DNA of 35,749 nucleotides. Source: Methylococcales bacterium. GTDB lineage: Bacteria > Pseudomonadota > Gammaproteobacteria > Methylococcales > Methylomonadaceae. How positions within the stretch are numbered: position 1 is the stretch's first letter; the number at the start of each line of letters is the position of its first letter. The notes under the pieces are model-generated. The model had not been told where the DNA came from. It saw only the letters and a list, made by a program, of their open reading frames with translations, and made no database searches. Position numbers and translations under genes: made by a program. Below, one piece after another: positions 26,507 through 34,903 of this stretch. The stretch covers positions 1-35,749 of the forward strand of contig JAPLRW010000227.1 of NCBI GenBank assembly GCA_026398935.1. Direction: 5' to 3'.

Positions 26507-28255
26507 TTAATGCGTATGATCACACTCATGTAGGAAGTTTAGTATACTTTCCCTATATTGATAGTAATCTGGGTGCGCCAGTAGTGCTTTACGGCTGCGT
26601 GGTCTGGGTAAATCAATGTGTTCAATTTTACCGATTTTAGCATGTGGCCCATTAGTCATCATCACCACACGGTCAGCTAACAAAATAGCTTCATCGACAT
26701 CATGCGTGACAATAATCGCGGTCACCTGTGTGCGATCCCACACTTCCATTAATACTTCCTGCAATTCCCAACGGGTTAAGGAATCCAGCATACCAAACGG
26801 TTCATCCAATAATAATAATTTGGGTGATAACGCAAATGCCCGCGCAATCCCGACCCGTTGCCGCATACCATTGGACATATCACCCGCTTTTTTACGCAAG
26901 GAATCACCCAAACCGACACGGGTTAGATAATATTCAACAATGTCATCGCGTTCTGATTTTGAAGCGTGCGGATACACTTTATCCACGCCTAAGGTTACGT
27001 TTTCAAACGCCGTCAACCAAGGAAATAAACTGGGTGCTTGAAATACCACACCGCGATCAGGGCCGGCGCTGTCTATTTCGCGGTTATCCAAAATGATAAC
27101 ACCTTCTGAAATACTGTTTAAACCAGCGGTCATAGACAACACAGTCGATTTACCACAACCGGAATGCCCGATGATGGAAATAAATTCGCCTTTCTTCATT
27201 TTCAGATCAAAACCATCCACCACCTTTACGGTACTATTGCCATCAGAGGTGGGGTAAACTTTCGATAGCTGTGAAAACTCCAGATAACGCGGCGAAGGTA
27301 CTTCTGTTTTAACTATATTTAATACTGACTTTTCAATTTCCCAAGCATTGCGCGTATTCGGCTGAACTGAGGGTAATACGATAGCACGGCCAATGCTCTG
27401 TTGCGTTTTTGCGCTACCAATGTCCATCAGATAACGGGTTATCTCCGCGCGTAAGCGCTGAAATTCTGTGTTGTGATTTAACGCAGTCCGGTCGCGAGGT
27501 CGCTCAATAGTAATGTTAAACGCAGGGCCGAAGGTGGCATCAGGCCCAGGATTCAGGGGGATAACCCGATCAGCCATATAGATAGCTTCATCCACATCAT
27601 TGGTGATGAGGATAACCGTCTTTTTTTCTTGCGCCCAGATGGATAAAATTTCATCTTGTAAGTTGCCACGCGTCAGTGCATCTAAGGCACTTAAGGGCTC
27701 ATCCAATAATAAAATATCTGGATTTGCAGCCAACGCTCTTGCTACGTTAACGCGTTGCCGCATACCTCCTGACAGCTCGGCGGGTTTTTTATGCATTGCT
27801 GCGCCTAAATTAACCATCCGTACATATTTTTCAGTATGGGCGCGGCGCTCATTGCTAGACCAGTCTTTGAAAATCTCATCAACCGCTAACGCAACATTTT
27901 CATACACGGTCAACCACGGCATTAAGGAATAGTTTTGAAATACCACGCCGCGATCAGGGCCTGGTGCAGTAATGGGTTTACCCTGCTTTAAGACTTCACC
28001 ACTGTCCGCGTGGATTAGTCCGGCGATGGTTGAAATCAGTGTGGTTTTTCCACTACCCGAAAAGCCAACAATGGCGATAAATTCACCTTCACGTACCGAT
28101 AAGTTAATATTTTTCAGGATAGAGGTTTTGCTCTTTCCTTCACCATAGCTTTTACAGACATCCTTTAATTCCAGTAACGGCTGAAACGGATCATTTGAGG
28201 ATGACAGCAGTCCGCTGTTTACAGTATTCACGACTTTAAGGTTGACGGCGCTCAT
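26507..28255 (-). CDS. nrtCD: Nitrate ABC transporter ATPase with two fused nucleotide-binding domains
   Basis: This 582-residue protein holds two complete ABC ATPase domains in tandem. Domain 1 has Walker A GFSGSGKT (64-71), signature LSGGMRQR (161-168), Walker B with Asp185-Glu186, and Asn219 where the switch histidine should be. Domain 2 has GHSGCGKS (363-370), an altered signature MSNGMRQR (460-467), Asp484-Glu485 and an intact His518. A linker of roughly 80 residues joins them. It energises nitrate uptake with NrtA and NrtB. In cyanobacteria NrtC and NrtD are separate, and NrtC ends in an NrtA-like domain that is missing here. TGGAG six bases before the ATG supports the start. It follows nrtB by 14 bases. 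Confidence 0.9.
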   Translation of the reverse strand: MSAVNLKVVNTVNSGLLSSSNDPFQPLLELKDVCKSYGEGKSKTSILKNINLSVREGEFIAIVGFSGSGKTTLISTIAGLIHADSGEVLKQGKPITAPGPDRGVVFQNYSLMPWLTVYENVALAVDEIFKDWSSNERRAHTEKYVRMVNLGAAMHKKPAELSGGMRQRVNVARALAANPDILLLDEPLSALDALTRGNLQDEILSIWAQEKKTVILITNDVDEAIYMADRVIPLNPGPDATFGPAFNITIERPRDRTALNHNTEFQRLRAEITRYLMDIGSAKTQQSIGRAIVLPSVQPNTRNAWEIEKSVLNIVKTEVPSPRYLEFSQLSKVYPTSDGNSTVKVVDGFDLKMKKGEFISIIGHSGCGKSTVLSMTAGLNSISEGVIILDNREIDSAGPDRGVVFQAPSLFPWLTAFENVTLGVDKVYPHASKSERDDIVEYYLTRVGLGDSLRKKAGDMSNGMRQRVGIARAFALSPKLLLLDEPFGMLDSLTRWELQEVLMEVWDRTQVTAIIVTHDVDEAILLADRVVMMTNGPHAKIGKIEHIDLPRPRSRKALLAHPDYYQYRESILNFLHECDHTH

Positions 28256-28269
28256 CTTCGACTCCAGTG

Positions 28270-29286
28270 TTAAAGGGTTTTTCCAAAAGAAAATACGGTT
28301 TGAAAGGATTGCATAATGCGATCCAAAATGAAGCCGATAAGTCCAATGGTAAAAACCGCGACCATAATTCTACCCAATGAGTTTGAGCTGCCATTTTGAA
28401 ACTCATCCCAGACAAATTTACCCAACCCAGGGTTTTGCGCCAACATTTCCGCGGCAATTAACACCATCCAGCCCACACCTAAGGACAAGCGCATACCGGT
28501 AAAAATATACGGTAATGCCGAGGGTAAGATGATTTTCTTAATTTGCGTACTCCAGTTCAGCCGTAACACTTTACCGACATTCACCAAATCTTTATCAATG
28601 GATGACACGCCAACCGCCGTATTAATCAGTGTTGGCCACAGCGAACACAGCGTAACGGTAATGGCGGAGGTTAAAAATGATTTCTCAAACCAGGAATCAT
28701 CGGTCGTTACATAGACGGCACTGACCACCAGAGTAACAATGGGCAGCCACGCAAGCGGTGATACCGGTTTAAACAGTTGAATCAGCGGATTTAGCGCGGT
28801 ATTAAATACCGGATTCATGCCGCATAACAGCCCCAAGGGAATAGCGATGACTGAGGCGATCACGAAACCGGCAAACACGGTATATAGGCTGGTAAAAATT
28901 TTATCCAGATAGGTTGCTTGACCGTTATAAGGGCGTACTTTAATGTCTGCGCTAGGATCCTCTGCGTGTTTCTTTTCATTGCGTTCTGTTTGGCGTTGGT
29001 AATAGTCAACTTCTTTGGCTCGTTCAGCAAAATGCTCATCCAATAAACCGTTCGCTTCGTGCCAAACAGCCACTGGCCCAGGAATAGCACCTAAACTGGT
29101 ATTGACTTTAGAGGCTGAAAAACTCCACAGTCCCAAAAAGAGCATAAATGCAATAATCGGTACGCCCATGATTAAAAATAATTGCCGCGCCTGTTGTGTG
29201 GCGTTTTCCCCGGCGGCTATTTTTACCAATGGCACAAACCAGGTTAAACCAGTAATGTTAAGATATTTAATAATTTGATTGTGCAT
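28270..29286 (-). CDS. nrtB: Nitrate ABC transporter permease
   Basis: This 338-residue inner-membrane protein is of the binding-protein-dependent permease family. It has an N-terminal hydrophobic segment near 30-50 and a charged loop (about 75-125) of the kind long NrtB proteins carry. About five more segments follow, with the ATPase-contact EAA loop visible as EMLAQNPGLGKFVWDEF near 285. It forms the membrane channel for nitrate with NrtA and the fused ATPase. The ATG at 29286 has a purine-rich site (AGGGGTGGG) upstream. It follows nrtA by 81 bases, with no clear terminator between them. Confidence 0.9.
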   Translation of the reverse strand: MHNQIIKYLNITGLTWFVPLVKIAAGENATQQARQLFLIMGVPIIAFMLFLGLWSFSASKVNTSLGAIPGPVAVWHEANGLLDEHFAERAKEVDYYQRQTERNEKKHAEDPSADIKVRPYNGQATYLDKIFTSLYTVFAGFVIASVIAIPLGLLCGMNPVFNTALNPLIQLFKPVSPLAWLPIVTLVVSAVYVTTDDSWFEKSFLTSAITVTLCSLWPTLINTAVGVSSIDKDLVNVGKVLRLNWSTQIKKIILPSALPYIFTGMRLSLGVGWMVLIAAEMLAQNPGLGKFVWDEFQNGSSNSLGRIMVAVFTIGLIGFILDRIMQSFQTVFSFGKTL

Positions 29287-29367
29287 GACCCACCCCTAAG
29301 TTTGTTACCGATTGTAATAATGGGTGCATCCATGCACACCAAATTCAACACATTATTGCGCTAGTGC

Positions 29368-30768
29368 CTAACCAACTACCTTGCCGCCTTTTACGACTTG
29401 TTTGTCTTTTAGACCAATTTTAAAGTTGTTTAAATAGGCATTCGGTTTAGTTGCATCAAACGAAATACCATCAATAAAATCTGCGCTGGGGGGTTTAATA
29501 CCGGTTTCGCTATCGCTGGGGAAATCACTGGCTTTAGCTTTTCCTTCGGCAATTAACGCTTTAGCAGCAGCCATATAGATGTCAGGACGGTAAACTTTCT
29601 TAGCGGTTTCAAGATACCAAGCATCTGATTTCGCCTCATTAATTTGTCCCCAGCGACGCATTTGTGTCAAATTCCAAATGGCATCGCTGTAATAGGGGTA
29701 AGAGCCGTTATGACGGAAAAATACATTGAAATCAGGTAACGGGCGTTTATCGCCTTTTTCATATTCAAACGTACCGTTCATGCTATTGGCAATGACCTCA
29801 TAATCCGCGCCGACGTATTGTTTTTGTGACAACATTTCTACGCCTTCATTACGGTTTTTATTGGCTTCAGCATCCAGCCACATCGACGCGCGAATCAACG
29901 CCTTAATGACGGCTTTGTGGGTATTAGGATTCTTATCCGCCCACGCTTTACTGACGCCAAATATTTTTTCCGCACTGTTTTTCATTAGCTCATAGTCACT
30001 GATAACCGGTACGCCGATACCTTTAAATACCGCTTGCTGGTTCCATGGTTCACCGACACAGTAACCGACGATAGTGCCAGAATCCATAGTTGCAGGCATT
30101 TGTGGTGGCGGTGTTACGGATAAAATAGCTTCTGCCCCAATCTGACCGGAAGTATCTTGAGGGGGGGCATAAAAGCCTGGGTGAATACCGCCCGCCGCCA
30201 ACCAATAACGTAATTTCATATTATGCGACCCCACCGGAAAGGTCATCGCCATATTAAATGGCTTGCCTTCTGCTTTATATTTTTCCAGTATCGGTTTTAA
30301 GGTATCCGCTTTAATAGGATGCACTGGTTTGCCATCCTGCATTGGAATCTGTGGTTTCATCTGTTTCCAAACATCATTTGAAACCGTAATGGCATCGCCG
30401 TTTAAGGTCATCGTGAAGGCGCTAACAATATCTGCTTTAGTACCAAAACCAATGACACCCCCTAAAGGCAATGGCGCTAACATATGCGCACCATCTAATT
30501 CGCCACTGACCACCCGATCAAACAACACTTTCCAGTTTGCTTGCGCTTCAATTTGTACTGAAAGACCTTCATCATCAAAATAGCCTTTTTCAAAGGCGAC
30601 GGCGAGCGGAGCCATGTCGGTTAGCTTGATAAAGCCCAGTTTTAAGCTTTCTTTTTCCAGTTTTTCAGCGGCCATTACACTACCGGCAAAACTTAAAGCG
30701 GTAAAAGCTGCCACGGATGCAAGCACTGTAACCCGTCTTTTAATCGTCAAATATTCGATTTTTTTCAT
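29368..30768 (-). CDS. nrtA: Nitrate ABC transporter substrate-binding protein
   Basis: This protein of about 466 residues belongs to the NrtA/CmpA family of periplasmic binding proteins. Family sequence begins with KLGFIKLTDMAPLAVAFEKGYF, then GAHMLAPLPLG near 100 and GYCVGEPWNQQAV near 250. A signal peptide with a basic start (KRRV) and a hydrophobic core ends at SVMAAE. No lipobox cysteine is seen, so it is soluble or tethered otherwise. A longer frame opens at 30816, but the ATG at 30768 gives a proper signal peptide. It is preceded by a leader with antitermination features and a sigma-54 promoter, so control is probably by nitrogen status and by nitrate. Confidence 0.92.
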   Translation of the reverse strand: MKKIEYLTIKRRVTVLASVAAFTALSFAGSVMAAEKLEKESLKLGFIKLTDMAPLAVAFEKGYFDDEGLSVQIEAQANWKVLFDRVVSGELDGAHMLAPLPLGGVIGFGTKADIVSAFTMTLNGDAITVSNDVWKQMKPQIPMQDGKPVHPIKADTLKPILEKYKAEGKPFNMAMTFPVGSHNMKLRYWLAAGGIHPGFYAPPQDTSGQIGAEAILSVTPPPQMPATMDSGTIVGYCVGEPWNQQAVFKGIGVPVISDYELMKNSAEKIFGVSKAWADKNPNTHKAVIKALIRASMWLDAEANKNRNEGVEMLSQKQYVGADYEVIANSMNGTFEYEKGDKRPLPDFNVFFRHNGSYPYYSDAIWNLTQMRRWGQINEAKSDAWYLETAKKVYRPDIYMAAAKALIAEGKAKASDFPSDSETGIKPPSADFIDGISFDATKPNAYLNNFKIGLKDKQVVKGGKVVG

Positions 30769-30799
30769 AATAAATTCTCTAAATAGCGTTATTTTAGGC

Positions 30800-30847
30800 A
30801 AAAAAAAACGTCTCAAAACCGTGATTTATCACGATTTAGTCGACGTC
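30800..30847 (-). terminator. Leader terminator (attenuator) before nrtA
   Basis: Read leftward, GACGTC (30847-30842) pairs with GACGTT (30812-30807). Inside, a stretch ending in CGTGAT pairs with ATCACG plus an A/T-rich extension, giving a long nearly continuous stem. It is followed by nine U's in the RNA (30808-30800). It stands inside the nrtA leader, 30-80 bases before the start codon, so it would stop transcription unless overridden. Confidence 0.75.
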
Positions 30848-30859
30848 TTTGTCGGGTGT

Positions 30860-30898
30860 GCTCAGCGTTGAGCGAATTTTCAACCCCAGCATTGGAGT
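30860..30898 (-). promoter_or_regulatory. ANTAR-type two-hairpin RNA motif in the nrtA leader
   Basis: P1 (30898-30883) reads ACUCC-AAUGCU-GGGGU. P2 (30873-30860) reads GCUC-AACGCU-GAGC. Both have six-base loops with A at position 1 and G at position 4, the hallmark of RNA bound by ANTAR antiterminators such as NasR and NasT. They are 9 bases apart, lie downstream of the sigma-54 start and stand just ahead of the leader terminator. The regulator itself is not in this window. Confidence 0.75.
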
Positions 30899-30913
30899 CT
30901 CTGTAATTATTAA

Positions 30914-30929
30914 TGCATAAGCCGTGCCA
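30914..30929 (-). promoter_or_regulatory. Sigma-54 promoter of nrtA
   Basis: The minus strand reads TGGCACGGCTTATGCA, with GG and GC separated by ten bases and a full TGGCACG upstream half. Only one base of the -12 element differs from consensus. The start near 30902 gives a leader of about 135 bases that holds the two hairpins and the terminator. Confidence 0.8.
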
Positions 30930-30937
30930 ATAATTAT

Positions 30938-30984
30938 AATAAGCCATTGTATTAAATATTTTACATTTAATACAATGGCTTATT
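30938..30984. terminator. Perfect 20-bp hairpin downstream of the PEGA kinase gene
   Basis: AATAAGCCATTGTATTAAAT (30938-30957) pairs perfectly with 30965-30984 around a 7-base loop. Read leftward it is followed by an A/T-rich tail but not a pure T run. It probably ends the upstream kinase transcript and insulates the nrtA promoter that begins 9 bases further on. Confidence 0.6.
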
Positions 30985-31079
30985 TATGTTATGAAAAGGA
31001 AGTCAGGTCTTAATAACGCTAGAAGAACATCAGCGTTGTGGCAGCTATGCCCTAGAAATGTACAGAGATGAATGGTTTT

Positions 31080-31096
31080 TGCACCAAAATAAGCTA
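31080..31096 (-). promoter_or_regulatory. NtrC-like half site upstream of nrtA
   Basis: TGCACCAAAAT (31080-31090) equals the first eleven bases of the E. coli glnA NtrC site as I recall it. The second half (AAGCTA) is poor. It lies about 150 bases upstream of the sigma-54 promoter, a suitable enhancer position. Confidence 0.4.
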
Positions 31097-31150
31097 TTTT
31101 TGAAGGAAATTTTCCTCAATCTTATTGCTATGGGGATTGATATATAAGGA

Positions 31151-32404
31151 CTACTTAACTAATGGGTGCAAAGCGACGTGTTCGGACTTATCTTCACCGG
31201 GCGCGATCTCCAGTGATAATTTTTCATCGCCATAACCCATTTTTCTGATAATGAGCGAATTACGTCCCGGTGGAATATACGCGCGATTTGTAGGGGTAAC
31301 GCCAATGAAGGCAAGCGCATCATTAGCCAAGACAATAGCGCCTTCCGGTGTTGAATTAATACTGAGGTAGCCTTGTTGCTGTTTTTGCACGACTTTCAAG
31401 GAATCTTGTTTTGCTAGGAATTGTAATAAGCCAATGCCTATTATGATGGCAGTAACACTCGAGCCAGCCAACCACCATCGATTTAAGGTGCCTATCCAAC
31501 GTTTAGTGCTAGGTGGATAAGGCCAGCGTTGTAATAATGCCGACATGCTTTGTGGTCTATCTAAAGATTTTGGCTGTAATATAGCGGTAAATTGTGGTCG
31601 TAACGCTGCCGAGATGTCCCTTAAATCTGGCACTGAGCGACGCGCTTTTTTTGCGGACTCTTCCGAATTACCCATATCCAAGCGTTTGCCGATAATAGCC
31701 TCAGCCAACACCAGTCCGAGGCTATAGAGATCTGAATAGGCACCTACTGTACCGCCGTCAAGTTGTTCTGGCGCTGCGTAAGCATACTTACCCACAAATA
31801 CTGAACCAAAAATGGTTGCATCGGAAGAGGGCTTATGCCATTTTGCGATACCAAAATCAATTAATTTAGCTTCTTCGATTTTACCGTCGTGCAGGATCAC
31901 ATTATCGGGCGATATGTCCCTATGGAAAATGCCTTTAGCATGCGCGGCAGCTAATCCACTCGCCAACCGATTACGCAATTGCCAAAATTGCGTGATGGTC
32001 AGTGGTTTTTGTTTTAAATAGTCTTTAAGGGATGGTCCTTCCACATATTCCATGATCAGACAATGACCGTATTTATCATCTTTCTGAAAACCTTGATAAC
32101 CAACTACGGCATCGTGATGAATACTGAGTAACGCCTCAGCTTCATGTTTGAGTAATGCAATTGATTTATTGTCGGCTTCTGAATGCGTCAGTTCAAAAGC
32201 GTTTGCTAAATTACTGGTGAATTCTGCTTTAATAACCTTAATAACATGTTTAGTATTACTCAGTTCTTTGTGGTGGGTAAGATAGGTTTTTGCCATACCT
32301 CCTGCATCAAGCGGACGATCTACAATATACGTTCCCAGTAGCAACGTTCCTGGTGATATGTCCTGCGTTTTTCGTGGGTCTATTCTAGTTTCTTCGTCGG
32401 TCAT
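31151..32404 (-). CDS. Membrane Ser/Thr protein kinase with C-terminal PEGA-like domain
   Basis: This 417-residue protein has an N-terminal kinase domain (about 20-285): a glycine loop (DAGGMAKTYL), a lysine in HVIKVIKAEF (about 56), and the catalytic loop HRDISPDN at 161-168, where the usual lysine is serine. DFG lies at 183-185 and YAAPEQL follows near 210. One membrane segment lies near 310-331. The outside part (about 345-400) looks like a PEGA domain (LSINSTPEGAIVLAND, then PGRNSLIIRKMGY). It probably senses something in the periplasm. A longer frame begins with TTG at 32443. The ATG at 32404 is chosen, though neither has a good ribosome site. It lies 226 bases past the ABC-like gene. 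Confidence 0.85.
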   Translation of the reverse strand: MTDEETRIDPRKTQDISPGTLLLGTYIVDRPLDAGGMAKTYLTHHKELSNTKHVIKVIKAEFTSNLANAFELTHSEADNKSIALLKHEAEALLSIHHDAVVGYQGFQKDDKYGHCLIMEYVEGPSLKDYLKQKPLTITQFWQLRNRLASGLAAAHAKGIFHRDISPDNVILHDGKIEEAKLIDFGIAKWHKPSSDATIFGSVFVGKYAYAAPEQLDGGTVGAYSDLYSLGLVLAEAIIGKRLDMGNSEESAKKARRSVPDLRDISAALRPQFTAILQPKSLDRPQSMSALLQRWPYPPSTKRWIGTLNRWWLAGSSVTAIIIGIGLLQFLAKQDSLKVVQKQQQGYLSINSTPEGAIVLANDALAFIGVTPTNRAYIPPGRNSLIIRKMGYGDEKLSLEIAPGEDKSEHVALHPLVK

Positions 32405-32630
32405 AAAATTAACGGCGGTGTTGTAGTCTTTAAATTTCCCCAAGCAACATAGGTAACCATAACCGCTAGCTTGGTGCTTAAACGCCGATTATTCAGGATG
32501 TTCAATACGCCCTTTTTCAAGCGACCCTAACCTTGGTAAGCATCAAGCGGTAACGGTCAAAATACGGGTCTGCCCACAGTTAAAAAGTAAGCTACTGGTT
32601 AGCGCTTTAGCATGCTCATATTGGCACCCT

Positions 32631-34319
32631 TTATAATACGATCCGGCGTTTATGAAATGCCTCGGCTAAAGGTTCATTAGTGATCGTCAATATCGCAGAA
32701 TTAGGCAGTTTTTTAGCGATTAATTGCAACATCTTTATTTCGCATAACGAATCCAGAGAGTCCATCGCTTCTTGTAGCAAGATCCATTTTGGTTTTTGCA
32801 ACAATACGCGCACCACGCCTAAACGCTGCTGTTGTTCACGAGAAAGTGCGTTAGCCCAGTTATCATTATGGTCAAGTTGTTCTTGTAAGTCTTCCAAGCT
32901 AACCAGCTCCAACGCCTCAGCCAATTCAGTTTCGGTATAGGCGACTTGGGTTGAGGGGTAGCAGATAGCACTCCGTAATGTTCCTGTGGGCAGATAAGGT
33001 CTCGGGGGCATAAAAAATATGGGATCTTTTGGTAACTCAATGGTTCCTTTTCCCCAGGGCCATAAGCCAACCAACGCTTTGAATGTTTTGGAACCCGTAA
33101 AGGCATTGCCAGTAATCAATACGTGTTCCCCTAATCTGATTTCCTCATTGAGCGCCGACACACACACAACCCCATCTAGTCTGATAATACACAGGTCACA
33201 AAAACGCAAAACATCCTGTTCGGTTTTTTTTAAATGGATTCTATGTGGATCTTGGCGGACAATTTCCTGTTCCAATTTATCCAGTCCATTAACCAGTCCC
33301 AATACCCGTTCAGCTGAAGCGCGCCATTCTGCAACTCTAGCCATATTATCAACTGGCCAAGACAGCGCGCCCGCTGTTTGCTGGAATGCTTGAGCTGATT
33401 GCATTAAAGCGCCCAGCGAAATACTCCCTAAAATATAGCGAGGTGCGGACACCAGAATGGGAAATGCCATAGATAACACCGAATAACCGGATGTCAGCAT
33501 AAATAAATGCGACCAAGTATGCGTTTGTCGTTGCCAAGCGTGAACGATATTTTTAAAAAGCCCAATGAACCGCCGTTGCTCATTGGCTTCACCATGCACC
33601 AGTGCAATTGCCAAAGAGTTTTCTCGTGCAGTGACCAGACCAAACCTGAAATTGGCCTCTACGGTTTGCCGAGCATCCGTAGCTAGCGTAAAAGGTTTGC
33701 CCAGCCACCAGCCCAACGAGGAAGCGCAGGCCGCATAGATGATAGCCAGCCAGACTAAATGCCCACGAATGGAAATATCAAAGAATAGTAGATTAAGCGT
33801 AACCGTGCCAGACAGCGTCCATAGGATTTTAGAAAAACTGATCAGCACCAATGAGCAATAGATCAAGGAATGGCAAAGTTCAATGGCTGATTCTGTTGCA
33901 ATACGAATATCTTCAGCAATTCGTCCATCGGGATTGTCGTGTGTTCCCTGAATATGCGTAACCAAATAATGGCGGCCATCGCTCATCCATTGACCAATCA
34001 GATGGTGTGTTAACCAGCTGCGCCAGTCAAGTTGTAAGCGTCGCTTAACTTTAAAGTGAGCCGTGGTAACGGCTATATTGATTAAAAAAATCAGTATGAT
34101 AAGCGCGACCTGCATAAATAACCCGCTCATTGAGCGTTGTTCCAGTGCATTGAAAAGATCGGCACTCCATTCTGTGATAACCACTGCAACACCAATCTGT
34201 ATGACGGTGAGCATGAATAAAGCCAATGCCAGACTACGAATCGTGGACTTGTTTTCAGAATGCCAAAAAGGGCCTGCTAACCGAATAAATTGAATGAAAA
34301 ATCCGTTTGAAAATTGCAA
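32631..34319 (-). CDS. SbmA/YddA-like ABC protein with degenerate ATPase domain
   Basis: This 562-residue protein has an N-terminal membrane domain (about 1-330, five to six segments) of the ABC_membrane_2 / SbmA-BacA type, followed by an ABC ATPase-like domain. The ATPase motifs are all altered. Walker A is GNAFTGSKT (404-412), with serine in the lysine position. The signature is LSREQQQR, Walker B has Gln516 in place of Asp (LLQEAMDSLD), and Asn548 replaces the switch histidine. The fold seems kept but hydrolysis looks unlikely. The start is a TTG at 34319, decided by a strong GGGAGG site six bases upstream; no suitable ATG exists. Relatives import peptides or vitamins, but the cargo here is unknown. 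Confidence 0.82.
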   Translation of the reverse strand: MQFSNGFFIQFIRLAGPFWHSENKSTIRSLALALFMLTVIQIGVAVVITEWSADLFNALEQRSMSGLFMQVALIILIFLINIAVTTAHFKVKRRLQLDWRSWLTHHLIGQWMSDGRHYLVTHIQGTHDNPDGRIAEDIRIATESAIELCHSLIYCSLVLISFSKILWTLSGTVTLNLLFFDISIRGHLVWLAIIYAACASSLGWWLGKPFTLATDARQTVEANFRFGLVTARENSLAIALVHGEANEQRRFIGLFKNIVHAWQRQTHTWSHLFMLTSGYSVLSMAFPILVSAPRYILGSISLGALMQSAQAFQQTAGALSWPVDNMARVAEWRASAERVLGLVNGLDKLEQEIVRQDPHRIHLKKTEQDVLRFCDLCIIRLDGVVCVSALNEEIRLGEHVLITGNAFTGSKTFKALVGLWPWGKGTIELPKDPIFFMPPRPYLPTGTLRSAICYPSTQVAYTETELAEALELVSLEDLQEQLDHNDNWANALSREQQQRLGVVRVLLQKPKWILLQEAMDSLDSLCEIKMLQLIAKKLPNSAILTITNEPLAEAFHKRRIVL

Positions 34320-34903
34320 GGGGAACCTCCCTATTAGAGTGAAATATAGAATGTTTCAATGCAGGGCTTTTTATTTTTTTAGTGCGCCCCGTATTGGTTT
34401 TGTCGCAACGTTTAGCTAACGGCTGGGAATGCCTAGCGGTTAGCTAAACTATTCTGCTAAAGCTTTAAATTGTTTGTAGCTGGACGTATTTTTAGAACGA
34501 TTGATCCTTACCGGAATCATACGCGCCGGTTTAATTTCATCGATAGTCGCTTTGGCGGAATAGCAAGCGATGGACTCTATCTACGGATGGTTTATTTTTT
34601 ATAAAACCAAGATATTACGGGGAATATTTTCTAGGCCTATGTAATTGGCGTCACTTTTGTCCATAGTGACGTTTATTGGAAGGCGCTTATTATCTATAAT
34701 CTACTTAAATCATGCGGCGGCTCACCACGCTTCTTGAGCGGCATGAGCTCGACAGTCTAGTCAACGCGCGTTATCTGGTGTAGAAAAAACGCGCTAAAAA
34801 CGGCATTCTTTTTAAACTGAGTAGCGTTTAATTTAAAAAGTGTGCATCAACCTATTAGGTAACTACGCTATGGTGATAGCGCCATTTTAAGTCTTGCTTC
34901 ACT
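34320..34903. other. Long intergenic region with decayed element, no gene
   Basis: I see no complete gene. It holds the element remnant at 34396-34800, an imperfect 40-bp palindrome at 34410-34449 (GTTTAGCTAAC and GTTAGCTAAAC as outer arms) and a hairpin at 34649-34671 (CGTCAC/GTGACG). A small stem at 34866-34881 (CGCTAT/ATAGCG) lies just past the pentapeptide-repeat gene and may end it, though no T run follows on that strand. Confidence 0.6.
34396..34800. mobile_element. Decayed insertion-sequence-like remnant, copy B
   Basis: It starts GGTTTTGTCGCAACGTTTAG (34396-34415), close to the end of copy A at 4390. It shares AATTTCATCGATAG (34533-34546) and TATCTGGTGTAGAA (34772-34785) with it, in the same order. 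Copy A is about 137 bases shorter between the last two blocks. On the minus strand a frame ending near 34440 reads ATIDEIKPARMIPVRINR, perhaps the tail of a lost transposase. The family is unresolved; the ends recall IS6. Confidence 0.5.
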
